Source: JBHJGU01 sp050331475 (GTDB taxonomy: Bacteria > Pseudomonadota > Alphaproteobacteria > Caulobacterales > Maricaulaceae). From it: DNA of 26,698 nt. Every line of letters starts with the position of its first letter. Positions within the stretch are counted from its first letter, which is position 1. This document shows, piece after piece, positions 15,656 to 23,248 of this stretch. The notes under the pieces are model-generated. The model saw only the letters and a list, made by a program, of their open reading frames with translations. It had not been told where the DNA came from and did no database searches. The stretch spans positions 1-26,698 of the forward strand of contig JBHJGU010000081.1 in NCBI GenBank assembly GCA_050331475.1, written 5' to 3'. Position numbers and translations under genes: made by a program.

Positions 15656-15693
15656 GAAAAGTGCGCCGGCGCCCAAACGGCGCCGACGCAGTC
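15656..15693 (-). terminator. Terminator between two convergent genes
   Basis: An 11-bp stem with one mismatch (15663-15673 with 15679-15689) closes a CAAAC loop. Read on the minus strand, the stem is followed by ACTTTTCC, a short T-run, so it fits best as the terminator of the EF-hand gene ending at 15698. On the plus strand it could also stop transcripts of the protease gene, but there the T-run is absent. Confidence 0.55.
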
Positions 15694-15697
15694 AACG

Positions 15698-16405
15698 TTA
15701 GCGGACCGGCGGCGCAGGCGGCGGGGGGAAGGCGCCCGCGGGCGGCGGCTTGGGCGGTTCGGGCGCGACCTCCGCATCTTGTAGCTTTTCGGTCAGCCGG
15801 GCGACCAGGGCGGCGACCTCCGCGGCGTCTGCGTCCACCGCGATGGTCTCGTCCGCCGCTTGCGTCGAGGTGGAGACGTGGTGCTCCTGGCTTAGGTCAT
15901 AGGTGGCCGCAACCACTTGGATCAGCCGAACCCTCTCGCCTTGGCTGTCGGTGAACACCCGGTCGCTGACCGAGCGGTTCACGGTGAGCACTTTGAACTC
16001 GCCCCGCTCAATGGCGCCGGACCGGTCCAGATCCAACACCGCGACGATGGGCGTGGATTGATCGCCCAATTCGGCGGTGGAGATGCGCCCGTCGGCGTCT
16101 CGGTCAAAGCTCTTAAACAGCTTGTCGTCCGCCGCACTGGGCGCGGCCGTGATCGCGAGCGCGGCGCAAGCGGCGGCTAACGCGCCGCCCAGGGATTTCA
16201 GGGGATGTCGGATCGGGGTCATGCTGAGCTCCTTAGCCAGGGTTGCGATCCGCACCCGACCGGTCTCGCGCACATAGGCGTCAACGAACCCGCGCACTGC
16301 ATCGGACGCGGTCGTCCCTTGATCCCGGCACGCGGCCATGAAGGCTTGCTTCTTGGCGTAGCTGAGCCGGACTTCGAGGGTTTCGGATTTCTTTTCGCGA
16401 CGCAT
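15698..16405 (-). CDS. RHH-like segment + membrane/signal segment + two EF-hands
   Basis: The open frame of 235 aa has three parts. Residues 7-46 (KSETLEVRLSYAKKQAFMAA, TTASDAVRGFVDAYV) look like a ribbon-helix-helix DNA-binding fold. Residues 70-92 are a hydrophobic segment ending APSAA. Residues 95-140 hold two canonical 12-residue EF-hand loops, Asp101-Glu112 (DRDADGRISTAE) and Asp125-Glu136 (DLDRSGAIERGE), followed by a mixed region and a Pro-rich C-terminus. An internal ATG at residue 62 (16222) has a perfect AAGGAG 6 bases upstream and would start a textbook signal peptide, giving a 174-aa secreted EF-hand protein. The upstream ATG has only a weak ribosome-binding site. So it may be a membrane-anchored fusion, two overlapping products, or only the short form. 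Confidence 0.75.
   Translation of the reverse strand: MRREKKSETLEVRLSYAKKQAFMAACRDQGTTASDAVRGFVDAYVRETGRVRIATLAKELSMTPIRHPLKSLGGALAAACAALAITAAPSAADDKLFKSFDRDADGRISTAELGDQSTPIVAVLDLDRSGAIERGEFKVLTVNRSVSDRVFTDSQGERVRLIQVVAATYDLSQEHHVSTSTQAADETIAVDADAAEVAALVARLTEKLQDAEVAPEPPKPPPAGAFPPPPAPPVR
16222..16233 (-). promoter_or_regulatory. Strong internal ribosome-binding site and start in the EF-hand gene
   Basis: On the minus strand AAGGAG is followed by CTCAGC and then ATG (ATG at 16222-16220). The SD is encoded by the in-frame Lys-Glu codons. The product from here begins MTPIRHPLKSLGGALAAACA and ends its signal region in APSA before ADDK, a good Sec signal peptide with a type I cleavage pattern. 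Nothing comparable precedes the upstream ATG at 16405. Confidence 0.6.
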
Positions 16406-16550
16406 ACGCAGGATGACCTACCGGGAACGGATGAGCCCAGGCTGAGGCGAACGACCACGAGTGTTGAGCGAAATCCCGGCCGGACGCTAGACTTAAGCTG
16501 TCCGGACACCGCCCTGTGCGCGCCCTTTCGCCGAAAAGACCCCACCGCCC

Positions 16551-17872
16551 ATGCCCTCTGACCTGTTCGGCGACCCCGAGCGCCCCGTCAAAACCGCCCG
16601 CGCGAGCGCGCCCCAACCGCTTGCAGAGACCCTGCGACCCCAGACCCTGGCCGACGTGGTCGGCCAAGACCATGTCATTGGTCCGGCCGGACCGGTGGGG
16701 CGCATGGTGGCGTCCGGCCAACTTGGCTCGCTGATCCTGTGGTGGCCGCCGGGCACGGGCAAAACCACCATTGCGCGGCTGTTGGCCGAGGCGACAGGGC
16801 TGGCGTTTGAGCCGGTGTCCGCGGTGTTCTCCGGTGTGGCGGAGCTGCGCAAAGCGTTTGACCGGGCGCGCAATCGCCGCGCCTTGGGCGAGGGGACGCT
16901 GTTGTTCGTTGACGAGATCCATCGCTTCAACCGCGCCCAACAGGACGGGCTGTTGCCGGTGGTCGAGGCGGGGATCGTCACGCTGGTGGGCGCGACCACC
17001 GAGATCCCGTCCTTTGAGGTGAACGCCGCAGTGCTCTCTCGCGCTCAGGTGTTCGTACTCAAACGCCTTGACGAGGGGGCGCTTGAGCAGCTGTTGGCCC
17101 GCGCTGAGGCGCATATCGGCGCCGCACTACCGGTGACCGCGGAGGCGCGCGAGGCGCTCAAAGCCATGGCGGACGGGGATGGGCGGTATCTATTGAACCT
17201 GGTCGAGGCGCTCATCGCGAGCCCGCCGAAACACCCGCTCGGCCCGCGGATTTAGGCCAAGCGCTGCAAATGCGCGCCCCGGCTTACGATAAGAACCGGG
17301 AGGAGCATTACAACCTCGTCTCTGCGCTGCATAAGTCCGTGCGCGGTTCGGACCCGGACGCAGCCCTCTACTGGCTCGCGCGCATGCTGGCGGGCGGGGA
17401 GGATCCGCTGTTCATCGCCCGGCGATTGGTGCGCATGGCGTCCGAAGACATCGGGCTCGCCGATCCCACAGCCCTGATGGTCGCCAATGCGGCCAAGGAC
17501 GCCTACCACTTCCTGGGCAGCCCGGAGGGCGAACTGGCGCTGGCTCACGCGGTTCTGCATCTTGCGACGGCGCCGAAATCCAACGCCGCTTACAGCGCGT
17601 TCAAGGCGGCGATGGCGGCGGCGAAGGCGACCGGGTCGTTGCCCCCGCCCGACCACATCCTCAACGCGCCCACAAAGCTGATGAAAGACATCGGCCGGGG
17701 ACAGGGCTACGCCTATGACCACGATCAAGAGCACGGCTTCTCCGGGCAAAACTATTTCCCCGAAGGCCTGGATCGGACGCAGTTTTACACCCCCACGGGC
17801 CGCGGTCGCGAGCAGGCGATCAAAGAGCGGCTCGCCCAATGGGCGGCGCTGCGTGCGGAGCGCGGCGGGTGA
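16551..17872 (+). pseudogene. rarA: RarA/MgsA-type AAA+ ATPase, frameshifted and with altered ATPase motifs
   Basis: The first part (16551-17255, 234 aa) has the RarA N-terminus (RPQTLADVVGQDHVIGP), the AAA+ core and Walker B (LLFVDEIHRFN). The frame then hits TAG at 17253. The rest of RarA continues in another frame, visible from about 17200-17252 and open to the TGA at 17870-17872 (LGQALQMRAPAYDKNREEHY, DAALYWLARML, ASEDIGLADP, HGFSGQNYFPEG). One base is missing somewhere between about 17190 and 17252. Two ATPase residues also differ from the family: the first Walker A glycine is Trp65 (WPPGTGKTT) and the sensor-1 Asn of ATTENPS is Ile152 (ATTEIPS). RarA acts at stalled replication forks. 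I read this as a decaying copy; a sequence error could explain one change but hardly all three. Confidence 0.8.
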
Positions 17873-18561
17873 GCGAGGCCCAGGACCGCGCCTTCGCCGA
17901 GAGCTTGGTGATCCATGACGCGCCTGGTTTCCTGGTGATTGACAAGCCCGCGGGCCTGGCGGTGCAAACCCGTCGCCTTGCGGACGATCCGGACCTGGAA
18001 TCTTACCTTTCCCTGCTCGCCAAGCCGAACCGACAAATGCGGCTCGTCCACCGGCTCGACCGGCCCACCTCCGGGGTGATGGTGGTCGCACGCACCAAAC
18101 CCGCCGCCGCGGCGCTCTCACGCGCTTTCGCCGAGCGCCGGATCGAGAAGATCTATCTCGCCCGGGTCGCGCCCCCGCCGGACCCGCCCGAGGGCGACAT
18201 TGAGGCGCCGTTGATCAAAGTGAAGGGCCGCCCGGGGGACCGGGTGGGTGATCACGTGCGTGTCGCCCGGCCCGGCGAGGCGGCGGCGATGGACGCGCTT
18301 ACGCGCTATCGCGTGTTAGAAGCGCAGGCGGGCGGCGCGTGGCTCGCGCTGAGCCCGGTCACAGGCCGGCTGCATCAATTGCGCGCCCATCTCGCCCATA
18401 TCGGCGCACCGATTGTCGGGGACCGCAAATATGGCGGCGCGCCGGCGGATCGGTTGATGCTGCACGCCTGGCGGTTGGCGTTTCCCGATCCGCAAACCGG
18501 CGAGCGGCTCGTGTTCGAGGCCGAACCGCCTGCGGGTTTTGGCGCGGCGGTTCCGCATTGA
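17869..18561 (+). CDS. RluA-type 23S/tRNA pseudouridine synthase without S4 domain
   Basis: The product is 230 aa from GTG 17869, which overlaps the rarA stop in GTGA. The frame is open further up to 17839, but that part lies inside rarA. Motif I HDAPGFLVIDKPAGLAVQT and the catalytic motif RLVHRLDRPTSGVMVVART, with the nucleophilic Asp at residue 64, are followed by VTGRLHQLRAHLAHIGAPIVGDRKYGG. There is no N-terminal S4 domain, which suits the RluA group. The exact target uridine cannot be told from this sequence. It was probably expressed together with rarA. Confidence 0.9.
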   Translation: MSEAQDRAFAESLVIHDAPGFLVIDKPAGLAVQTRRLADDPDLESYLSLLAKPNRQMRLVHRLDRPTSGVMVVARTKPAAAALSRAFAERRIEKIYLARVAPPPDPPEGDIEAPLIKVKGRPGDRVGDHVRVARPGEAAAMDALTRYRVLEAQAGGAWLALSPVTGRLHQLRAHLAHIGAPIVGDRKYGGAPADRLMLHAWRLAFPDPQTGERLVFEAEPPAGFGAAVPH

Positions 18562-18576
18562 GGGTGAAGAGCGCCT

Positions 18577-20109
18577 CTACAATGGGATATTATCGTGTTT
18601 TTTCCAAGGGTTCTGCGCCTGCTTGCCCCGCAGAGTGCGAAAGGCCCGCGCCACCCGTTTCCGGGTGGAGTGCGGCATGATGACGTCGTCGATATAGCCT
18701 CGGTTCGCCGCAATGAACGGGTTGGCGAAGCGGTCTTCGTAATCCTTGGTGTGCGCGGCCATGGCTTCCGCGTCGTCTAAATCCTTGCGAAAGATGATTT
18801 CGGCGGCGCCTTTCGCGCCCATCACCGCGATCTCCGCGGTGGGCCACGCGTAATTGACGTCGCCGCGAATGTGTTTGGAACTCATCACGTCATACGCGCC
18901 GCCATAGGCTTTGCGGGTGATCACGGTGACCTTGGGCACGGTGGCCTCGGCATAAGCGAACAACAGCTTCGCGCCATGCTTGATCAGCCCGCCATATTCC
19001 TGGCGCGTACCCGGCAGGAAGCCGGGCACATCGACAAAGGTCAGGATCGGAACATTGAAGCAGTCGCAGAACCGGACAAACCGGGCGGCCTTGCGGCTGG
19101 CGTCGATGTCGAGCACGCCCGCCAGCGTCATGGGCTGGTTGGCCACCACGCCCACGGTGGAGCCATCGAGCCGGATAAAGGCGGTGATGATGTTCTTGCC
19201 GAAATCCGGGCTGATTTCAAACATCTCGCCCTCGTCGGCGACCCGCTCGACCAGCTCTTTCATGTCATAGGGTTTGTTGGGATTGGACGGCACGAGCGTG
19301 TCCAGGGCGGCGTCCTCCCGCTCTGGGCTGTCGAAGAACGGCCGGCAGGGCGGCTTGTCTTTATTGTTGAGCGGCAGGAAGTCGATCAGCCGGCGCAGCT
19401 CGGTCAACGCCTCAACGTCATCGGAAAACGCACCGTCGACGACGCCCGACTGCCGAGCGTGGACCTTCGCGCCGCCCAGGTCCTCATGGGTGACGACCTC
19501 ATTGGTCACCGTTTTCACCACGTCTGGCCCGGTGACGTACATGTAGGAGGTGTCTTTGACCATGAAGATAAAGTCGGTCATGGCCGGGGAGTAGACGTCA
19601 CCGCCCGCGCACGGCCCCATAATCATGGAGATTTGCGGCACCACGCCCGACGACAACACGTTCTGTAAGAAGATATCCGCATAGCCGCCCAGGCTGGCCA
19701 CGCCTTCTTGAATTCGCGCGCCGCCGGCGTCGAAAAGGCCGATGATCGGGGCGCCATTGCGCACCGCCATTTCTTGCAGCTTGACTATTTTTTCGGCGTG
19801 GGCCTCGGACAAGGAACCGCCGAACACTGTGAAATCTTTGGAAAAGACATAAACCAACCGACCGTTGACCGTGCCCCAGCCGGTGACCACCCCGTCGCCG
19901 GGAATTTTCTGCTCGGTCATGCCGAAGTCCGCGCAGCGGTGCTCGACAAACAGGCCGTATTCTTCGAACGAGTCCTCATCGAGCAGAAGGTCGATCCGCT
20001 CGCGCGCCGTGAGCTTGCCCTTGGCGTGCTGCTTGGCGATGCGGGCCTCGCCGCCGCCTAGCCGCGCCGCTTCGCGTTTGGCTTCAAGCTGTTCGAGAAT
20101 GTCCTTCAT
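18577..20109 (-). CDS. pccB: Propionyl-CoA carboxylase, beta (carboxyltransferase) subunit
   Basis: The product is 510 aa, the usual length for PccB. The N-terminal half carries KGKLTARERIDLLLDEDSFEE, DAGGARIQEGVASLGGYADI and MGPCAGGDVYSPAMTDF; the C-terminal half carries VGVVANQPMTLAGVLDIDAS, FVDVPGFLPGTRQEYGGLI, TRKAYGGAYDVMSSKH and AEIAVMGAKGAAEI. Together these form the two crotonase-like halves of the biotin-dependent carboxyltransferase that makes methylmalonyl-CoA from propionyl-CoA. Family members on acetyl-CoA or methylcrotonyl-CoA are similar, but PccB fits best. The biotin-carrying alpha subunit is not in this window. It is convergent with the pseudouridine synthase, 15 bases apart. 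Confidence 0.94.
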   Translation of the reverse strand: MKDILEQLEAKREAARLGGGEARIAKQHAKGKLTARERIDLLLDEDSFEEYGLFVEHRCADFGMTEQKIPGDGVVTGWGTVNGRLVYVFSKDFTVFGGSLSEAHAEKIVKLQEMAVRNGAPIIGLFDAGGARIQEGVASLGGYADIFLQNVLSSGVVPQISMIMGPCAGGDVYSPAMTDFIFMVKDTSYMYVTGPDVVKTVTNEVVTHEDLGGAKVHARQSGVVDGAFSDDVEALTELRRLIDFLPLNNKDKPPCRPFFDSPEREDAALDTLVPSNPNKPYDMKELVERVADEGEMFEISPDFGKNIITAFIRLDGSTVGVVANQPMTLAGVLDIDASRKAARFVRFCDCFNVPILTFVDVPGFLPGTRQEYGGLIKHGAKLLFAYAEATVPKVTVITRKAYGGAYDVMSSKHIRGDVNYAWPTAEIAVMGAKGAAEIIFRKDLDDAEAMAAHTKDYEDRFANPFIAANRGYIDDVIMPHSTRKRVARAFRTLRGKQAQNPWKKHDNIPL

Positions 20110-20168
20110 GGCCCGGCCCTTTTTTAAATCGCGCCGGACTTTAGCCGTAAGCTTTGATCTGGAGCAAT

Positions 20169-20183
20169 CAGGCGATGCGCCTG
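20169..20183. promoter_or_regulatory. Operator-like inverted repeat between pccB and the RES pair
   Basis: CAGGCG-ATG-CGCCTG is a perfect 6-bp inverted repeat with a 3-base centre. It lies in the 174-base divergent gap, about 100 bases before the antitoxin-like gene and 60 bases before the pccB start codon. It could be a binding site for an autoregulating antitoxin or a pccB regulator. There is no further support. Confidence 0.25.
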
Positions 20184-20283
20184 GACGCCAGCCTTATTCT
20201 GTTCCGCGAAATCGGCGACGTTGATTGTTTCAATAACCATTCCAGGTTAGGTTGTTGTATACGATGTGCTCTGAAGGTGCGCT

Positions 20284-20568
20284 TTGGTCGACCACGCTTT
20301 TGATCAACGCTTAGCGAAAGGCGAGCAGGCCCTGCAAACCGGTCGCCCAAATGGCGTGGCGGACATACGAGGCGTGTTCGTGGACGGATTGGTCGACGGA
20401 GAAGAGATCAAAGCGGGAGAATACGAGGCGGCTTTATTTCTCGCGACCCCGCATCCCGCGCTGGATGGGGATGCGCCGCTAGACGTCTTGTCCAGACCGG
20501 TAAGTGCAGACTGTATTGACCGGCTGAAATCGATCGCGGAGGGCGACCTTCAAGGCGATTTTAGTTAG
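20284..20568 (+). CDS. Short antitoxin-like protein with a DUF2384/MbcA-type C-terminal end
   Basis: The product is 94 aa from TTG 20284, 6 bases after GAAGG (20273-20277). No earlier in-frame start exists because TGA lies at 20272. Residues 52-69 (FLATPHPALDGDAPLDVLSR) resemble the conserved end of DUF2384 (Xre/MbcA/ParS) antitoxins. The N-terminal helix-turn-helix usually found there is missing or unrecognisable, and the protein is shorter than most. It lies 11 bases before the RES-domain gene, the order of such toxin-antitoxin pairs. The assignment rests on that neighbour and this motif. Confidence 0.65.
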   Translation: MVDHAFDQRLAKGEQALQTGRPNGVADIRGVFVDGLVDGEEIKAGEYEAALFLATPHPALDGDAPLDVLSRPVSADCIDRLKSIAEGDLQGDFS

Positions 20569-20579
20569 GTCTCAGCCGC

Positions 20580-21143
20580 GTGTTTCCGGCCCGAACGCCC
20601 CAAACTGAAACCGTCGGGGTCTCCCAAACGTTTTTTAGGATCGTCCGAAAAAAGTACGCCGCAACGGCGCTCAGTTTTCGACGTTCCAAAAGCCGCTTTT
20701 GTACGTCATTCGCGCGTTATAAGGTGATTTATGCGGCTGATGACCCAGCGACAGCGGTTTTCGAAACGATCGTTCGAAACACGTATGTTGGCGCGTCCAC
20801 GCCGCCGGCGGTCAGTCGGATCGCCCCGCTCTATGATATTTATGAATTCTCTCTGTCGCGATCCGTGGACCTTATTGATCTGACGGAGGAACGCTGCGCG
20901 GCGCAAGGTTTGCACTCAGACGTGGTTTATGGCGATCACTATCGGCTGTCGCAACCAGCAGCATCAGATATCTATGCGCACGCATCCGGTTTCGACGGCA
21001 TCGTTTGGAAGTCGCGTTTTACGCAACGCAAAGCCTACGTTCTTTTCGATCGGCCAAGCCTGACCGTAAGCTTTTCGGCCAGCCACGATTTGTCGCGAGA
21101 CGCCGGTTTCAAAGGCTTTATTGGAGCGGGCTTGATTACCTGA
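20580..21143 (+). CDS. RES-domain toxin-like protein (putative NAD+-degrading)
   Basis: The product is 187 aa from GTG 20580. It has the RES-fold pattern: FFRIVRKKYAATA near the N-terminus, Arg39 (SRF), Tyr51 (VIYAADDPATAVFET) with Glu62, the helix with YRLSQPAASDIYAHA, then GFDGIVWKSRF with Ser145 and VLFDRPS. Characterised RES toxins (Res of Pseudomonas putida, MbcT of Mycobacterium tuberculosis) break down NAD+, the latter by phosphorolysis. These residues fit the usual Arg/Tyr/Glu/Ser set, though I place them by eye. The ribosome-binding site is weak (TAGG). It overlaps the convergent hypothetical gene by 8 bases. By eye, base composition is less GC-rich than in the neighbours. Confidence 0.75.
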   Translation: MFPARTPQTETVGVSQTFFRIVRKKYAATALSFRRSKSRFCTSFARYKVIYAADDPATAVFETIVRNTYVGASTPPAVSRIAPLYDIYEFSLSRSVDLIDLTEERCAAQGLHSDVVYGDHYRLSQPAASDIYAHASGFDGIVWKSRFTQRKAYVLFDRPSLTVSFSASHDLSRDAGFKGFIGAGLIT

Positions 21144-21774
21144 CCCTGCGCCGCTCGCCGCCGCCGCCAAACAGCGCCAAGCCCGCGGTCAGCCCAATCG
21201 CCGCGCCCACCAAGCCAAAGGCGGAGAGGAAGCTCATATCTACCGCCTCAGACACCACCCGAGAGAGCACGCCGGCGAAGGTGGTGTTCGCGTAAAGCGC
21301 CGCCAGTCCGTCGCCCCAGCCCGAAACCGCAGCCCCCGCTTCGCGCAGCCAATCCAGGAGTTCGTCGCCGAACACAAAGGGTATCCAAATGAAACTCCAA
21401 ACGCCCCAATAGCCGCCTTTCGCCGACCAGGCGCCGCCATCGCTCCAATGACACGACGCTTGGGCCTCGTGGCTTTCGCCCTCCGCCGCTTTGTGGCGCG
21501 CCCGCCTGCGGGTGCGACTGGCGCCGCAGCCCCAAGCGCTGGCGCTTCGCCGCGAGCGTCCCCGTGTTGGCTCGTCATCCATGCCGGTATCGTTCATACC
21601 CATATCGCCCCCGCCGAGATCGCCTAGGCCGAGATCGCCTAAGCCTGACATTTGGCGCTCAAAATCCCGCGCCCAACGCGACATTTTCCGCTCGAATTTC
21701 AGCTCCCAGGCGCGCCAGGTGCGCTCATCGTCCCAATCAGGACGGGGCTTTGACCGGCGATGGGGGCGGGACAT
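21136..21774 (-). CDS. Hypothetical membrane protein with a Gly/Asp/Met repeat
   Basis: The product of 212 aa belongs to no family I recognise. Residues 1-42 are charged and Trp-rich (ERTWRAWELKFERKMSRWAR), suggesting an amphipathic helix. Residues 43-67 are a Gly/Asp/Met/Leu repeat (GLGDLGLGDLGGGDMGMND). Residues 70-105 are Arg-rich and low in structure. Two hydrophobic segments follow, about 121-137 (GYWGVWSFIWIPFVFG) and 181-203 (LSAFGLVGAAIGLTAGLALF). AAAGGAG lies 7 bases before the ATG and a promoter-like sequence upstream, so it is probably expressed. It could be an inner-membrane anchor protein; the function is unknown. Confidence 0.6.
   Translation of the reverse strand: MSRPHRRSKPRPDWDDERTWRAWELKFERKMSRWARDFERQMSGLGDLGLGDLGGGDMGMNDTGMDDEPTRGRSRRSASAWGCGASRTRRRARHKAAEGESHEAQASCHWSDGGAWSAKGGYWGVWSFIWIPFVFGDELLDWLREAGAAVSGWGDGLAALYANTTFAGVLSRVVSEAVDMSFLSAFGLVGAAIGLTAGLALFGGGGERRRVR
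21613..21642. repeat. Two tandem 15-bp units inside the hypothetical gene
   Basis: GCCGAGATCGCCTAG and GCCGAGATCGCCTAA follow each other directly (one mismatch). On the coding (minus) strand they give a repeated Leu-Gly-Asp-Leu-Gly unit. Being a multiple of three, copy changes would keep the frame. Confidence 0.85.
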
Positions 21775-21809
21775 GGCGAAGCTCCTTTGAAATTCATGTT
21801 ACGCAATAA

Positions 21810-21836
21810 TTTATATTGAAAAACGATGCGTCGCAA
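21810..21836 (-). promoter_or_regulatory. Likely promoter of the hypothetical membrane protein gene
   Basis: On the minus strand TTGCGA (21836-21831) and TATAAA (21815-21810) are 15 bases apart, slightly short of the best 17. TAAATT two bases later would give a 17-base spacing. The stretch is much richer in A/T than its surroundings. It lies about 36 bases before the start codon at 21774. Confidence 0.42.
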
Positions 21837-21846
21837 GTGACATCCG

Positions 21847-22566
21847 TCAGGCGTCGAGGCCCAAAGCCCGCCAGAAGGCGGCGATGGCGTGAACCTCCTC
21901 CAGCAGGCGGTCAGCGCGCGCGGAGGCTTCTGCGTCCGCGCCCCAGCGCTCGGTTTGCCAGTCTTCTTCCACGCGGGAGGCGGCGAAGGCGGCGTCCGCC
22001 TCAAGCCGGCCATGGAACAGCGCCAACGCCAACACGGCCGAACCTAAGACCGGCGTCGCCGCGCTGAGCCCGGCCAGTGCGAAATCGTCCAAGCTCAACG
22101 CCGCCGTTTCCACCGCCTGAAGGGACGTCTCGGGCTGGGGCGGCGGATTAAGGCTCTGGGTCGGGGTCAGCCGGACGCCCAAATGCTCGGCCGCCCAATC
22201 GCGTAGCGGCGTCCAGGCGTGCGTCTGGCGGTCGACCAAGGCGGCCGGCCCTTCGGCGAGGTAACAAATCGCATCGGTTTCCCCATAGCGGCGCACCTCG
22301 CGGGCCAGTTCGGCGCGCGCGCCCGGAACCCGGTCGATCGCAAGATTGGCCAGCTTGGTCACCGTCATGGTCTCGGGGCGGATCGTCTCGGCCTGCGCGT
22401 CCCATTCCTGCGCACACAACCGCGCCAGCGCCGCGGTCGGCAGGACCAGGCTCTGGCGCGCGGGCGTTTTCACCGTGCGACCGTCAAGCGTTATGGTCCA
22501 ACCGTCGGGCGCGGCCACCGCCTCCACAGTTTGGTAAAACCGTTTGCGCGGCGGGGTGGGCGTCAT
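21847..22566 (-). CDS. ATP12-family F1-ATPase assembly chaperone
   Basis: The product is 239 aa. It matches the ATP12 pattern: KRFYQTVEAV at the start, WTITLDGRTVKTPARQSL, LARLCAQEWDAQAETIRPETM with TKLANLAIDRV, then YGETDAICYLAEGPAALV and a C-terminal FHGRLEADAAFAASRVEEDWQ helix. In mitochondria Atp12 binds the alpha subunit before F1 assembly; alphaproteobacterial versions are thought to do likewise. The start overlaps the HAD gene stop by 4 bases (ATGA). It is the last gene of the crcB operon. Confidence 0.92.
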   Translation of the reverse strand: MTPTPPRKRFYQTVEAVAAPDGWTITLDGRTVKTPARQSLVLPTAALARLCAQEWDAQAETIRPETMTVTKLANLAIDRVPGARAELAREVRRYGETDAICYLAEGPAALVDRQTHAWTPLRDWAAEHLGVRLTPTQSLNPPPQPETSLQAVETAALSLDDFALAGLSAATPVLGSAVLALALFHGRLEADAAFAASRVEEDWQTERWGADAEASARADRLLEEVHAIAAFWRALGLDA

Positions 22567-23246
22567 CCTGCGCCCCCCGGCGCAAAAGCGTCGAGCCCGC
22601 CTTTGAGTTCGTCGAAATCCGCATGGATCGCGTGCGGGTCCGCGGCTTGAATTTCAGCCACCGTGTGGAAGCCCCAAGCGACGCCGTGCGGCTCGACCCG
22701 GGCCGCGCGCGCCATGGCGATGTCGAAGCTGGTGTCCCCGATCATCACCGTCTCTTCCGCCCGCGCGCCCAGTTCGGCCATGACCTGTTCGAGCATATGC
22801 GGGTTGGGTTTGCCCGGCCCGTCATCGGCGCACTTGGCGCTGAGCACATGGCGGGCGATCTCAGGGTGGGTGTGTAGGAACATCTCCACCCCGCGCCGGG
22901 CTTTGCCGGTGGCGAGCCCGATGAGCCAGCCGGTCTCGGCGAGCCGCTCCACCGTGTCCAGCGCGCCCGCGTAAAGCGGCTCGGAAAACCCATCCGCCTC
23001 GCGCTGGGTGACGAAGGCGCGCTTATATCCCTCCACCAATCGATCCAGAAGCGGGGCGGAGAGGTCCTCCGGGGCCAGCCGCGCGACCGCTTCGTGCAAG
23101 GACAGCCCCACAATGCGCCGGGTCCGATCATAGCCGGGGTCAGGCAAGCCGACGCCGGCGAACGCAGTGGCCATCGCTTGAGCGATGACTTGGCGGCTGT
23201 CGGACAAGGTGCCGTCCACGTCGAACACGGCGAGCTTCAAGCCCAC
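22563..23246 (-). CDS. HAD-superfamily phosphatase (phosphoglycolate phosphatase-like)
   Basis: The product is 227 aa from GTG 23246, which follows GGAGG by 7 bases and starts 2 bases after the rluC-like stop. An in-frame ATG at 23264 lies upstream of that ribosome-binding site, inside the previous gene, so I reject it. Motif I FDVDGTLSDS (catalytic Asp9 and Asp11), motif II GLATGKARRG, a motif III lysine region (GPGKPNPHML) and motif IV MIGDTSFDIAMARAA are all present, with a helical cap in between. Substrate is uncertain; phosphoglycolate or another small phosphate ester is likely. Confidence 0.88.
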   Translation of the reverse strand: MGLKLAVFDVDGTLSDSRQVIAQAMATAFAGVGLPDPGYDRTRRIVGLSLHEAVARLAPEDLSAPLLDRLVEGYKRAFVTQREADGFSEPLYAGALDTVERLAETGWLIGLATGKARRGVEMFLHTHPEIARHVLSAKCADDGPGKPNPHMLEQVMAELGARAEETVMIGDTSFDIAMARAARVEPHGVAWGFHTVAEIQAADPHAIHADFDELKGGLDAFAPGGAG

Positions 23247-23248
23247 GC

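Noticed and set aside
17190..17270. Programmed frameshift in rarA
   Set aside because: No slippery heptamer or stimulatory structure is evident, RarA is not known to use frameshifting, and two ATPase residues are also altered; decay is simpler.
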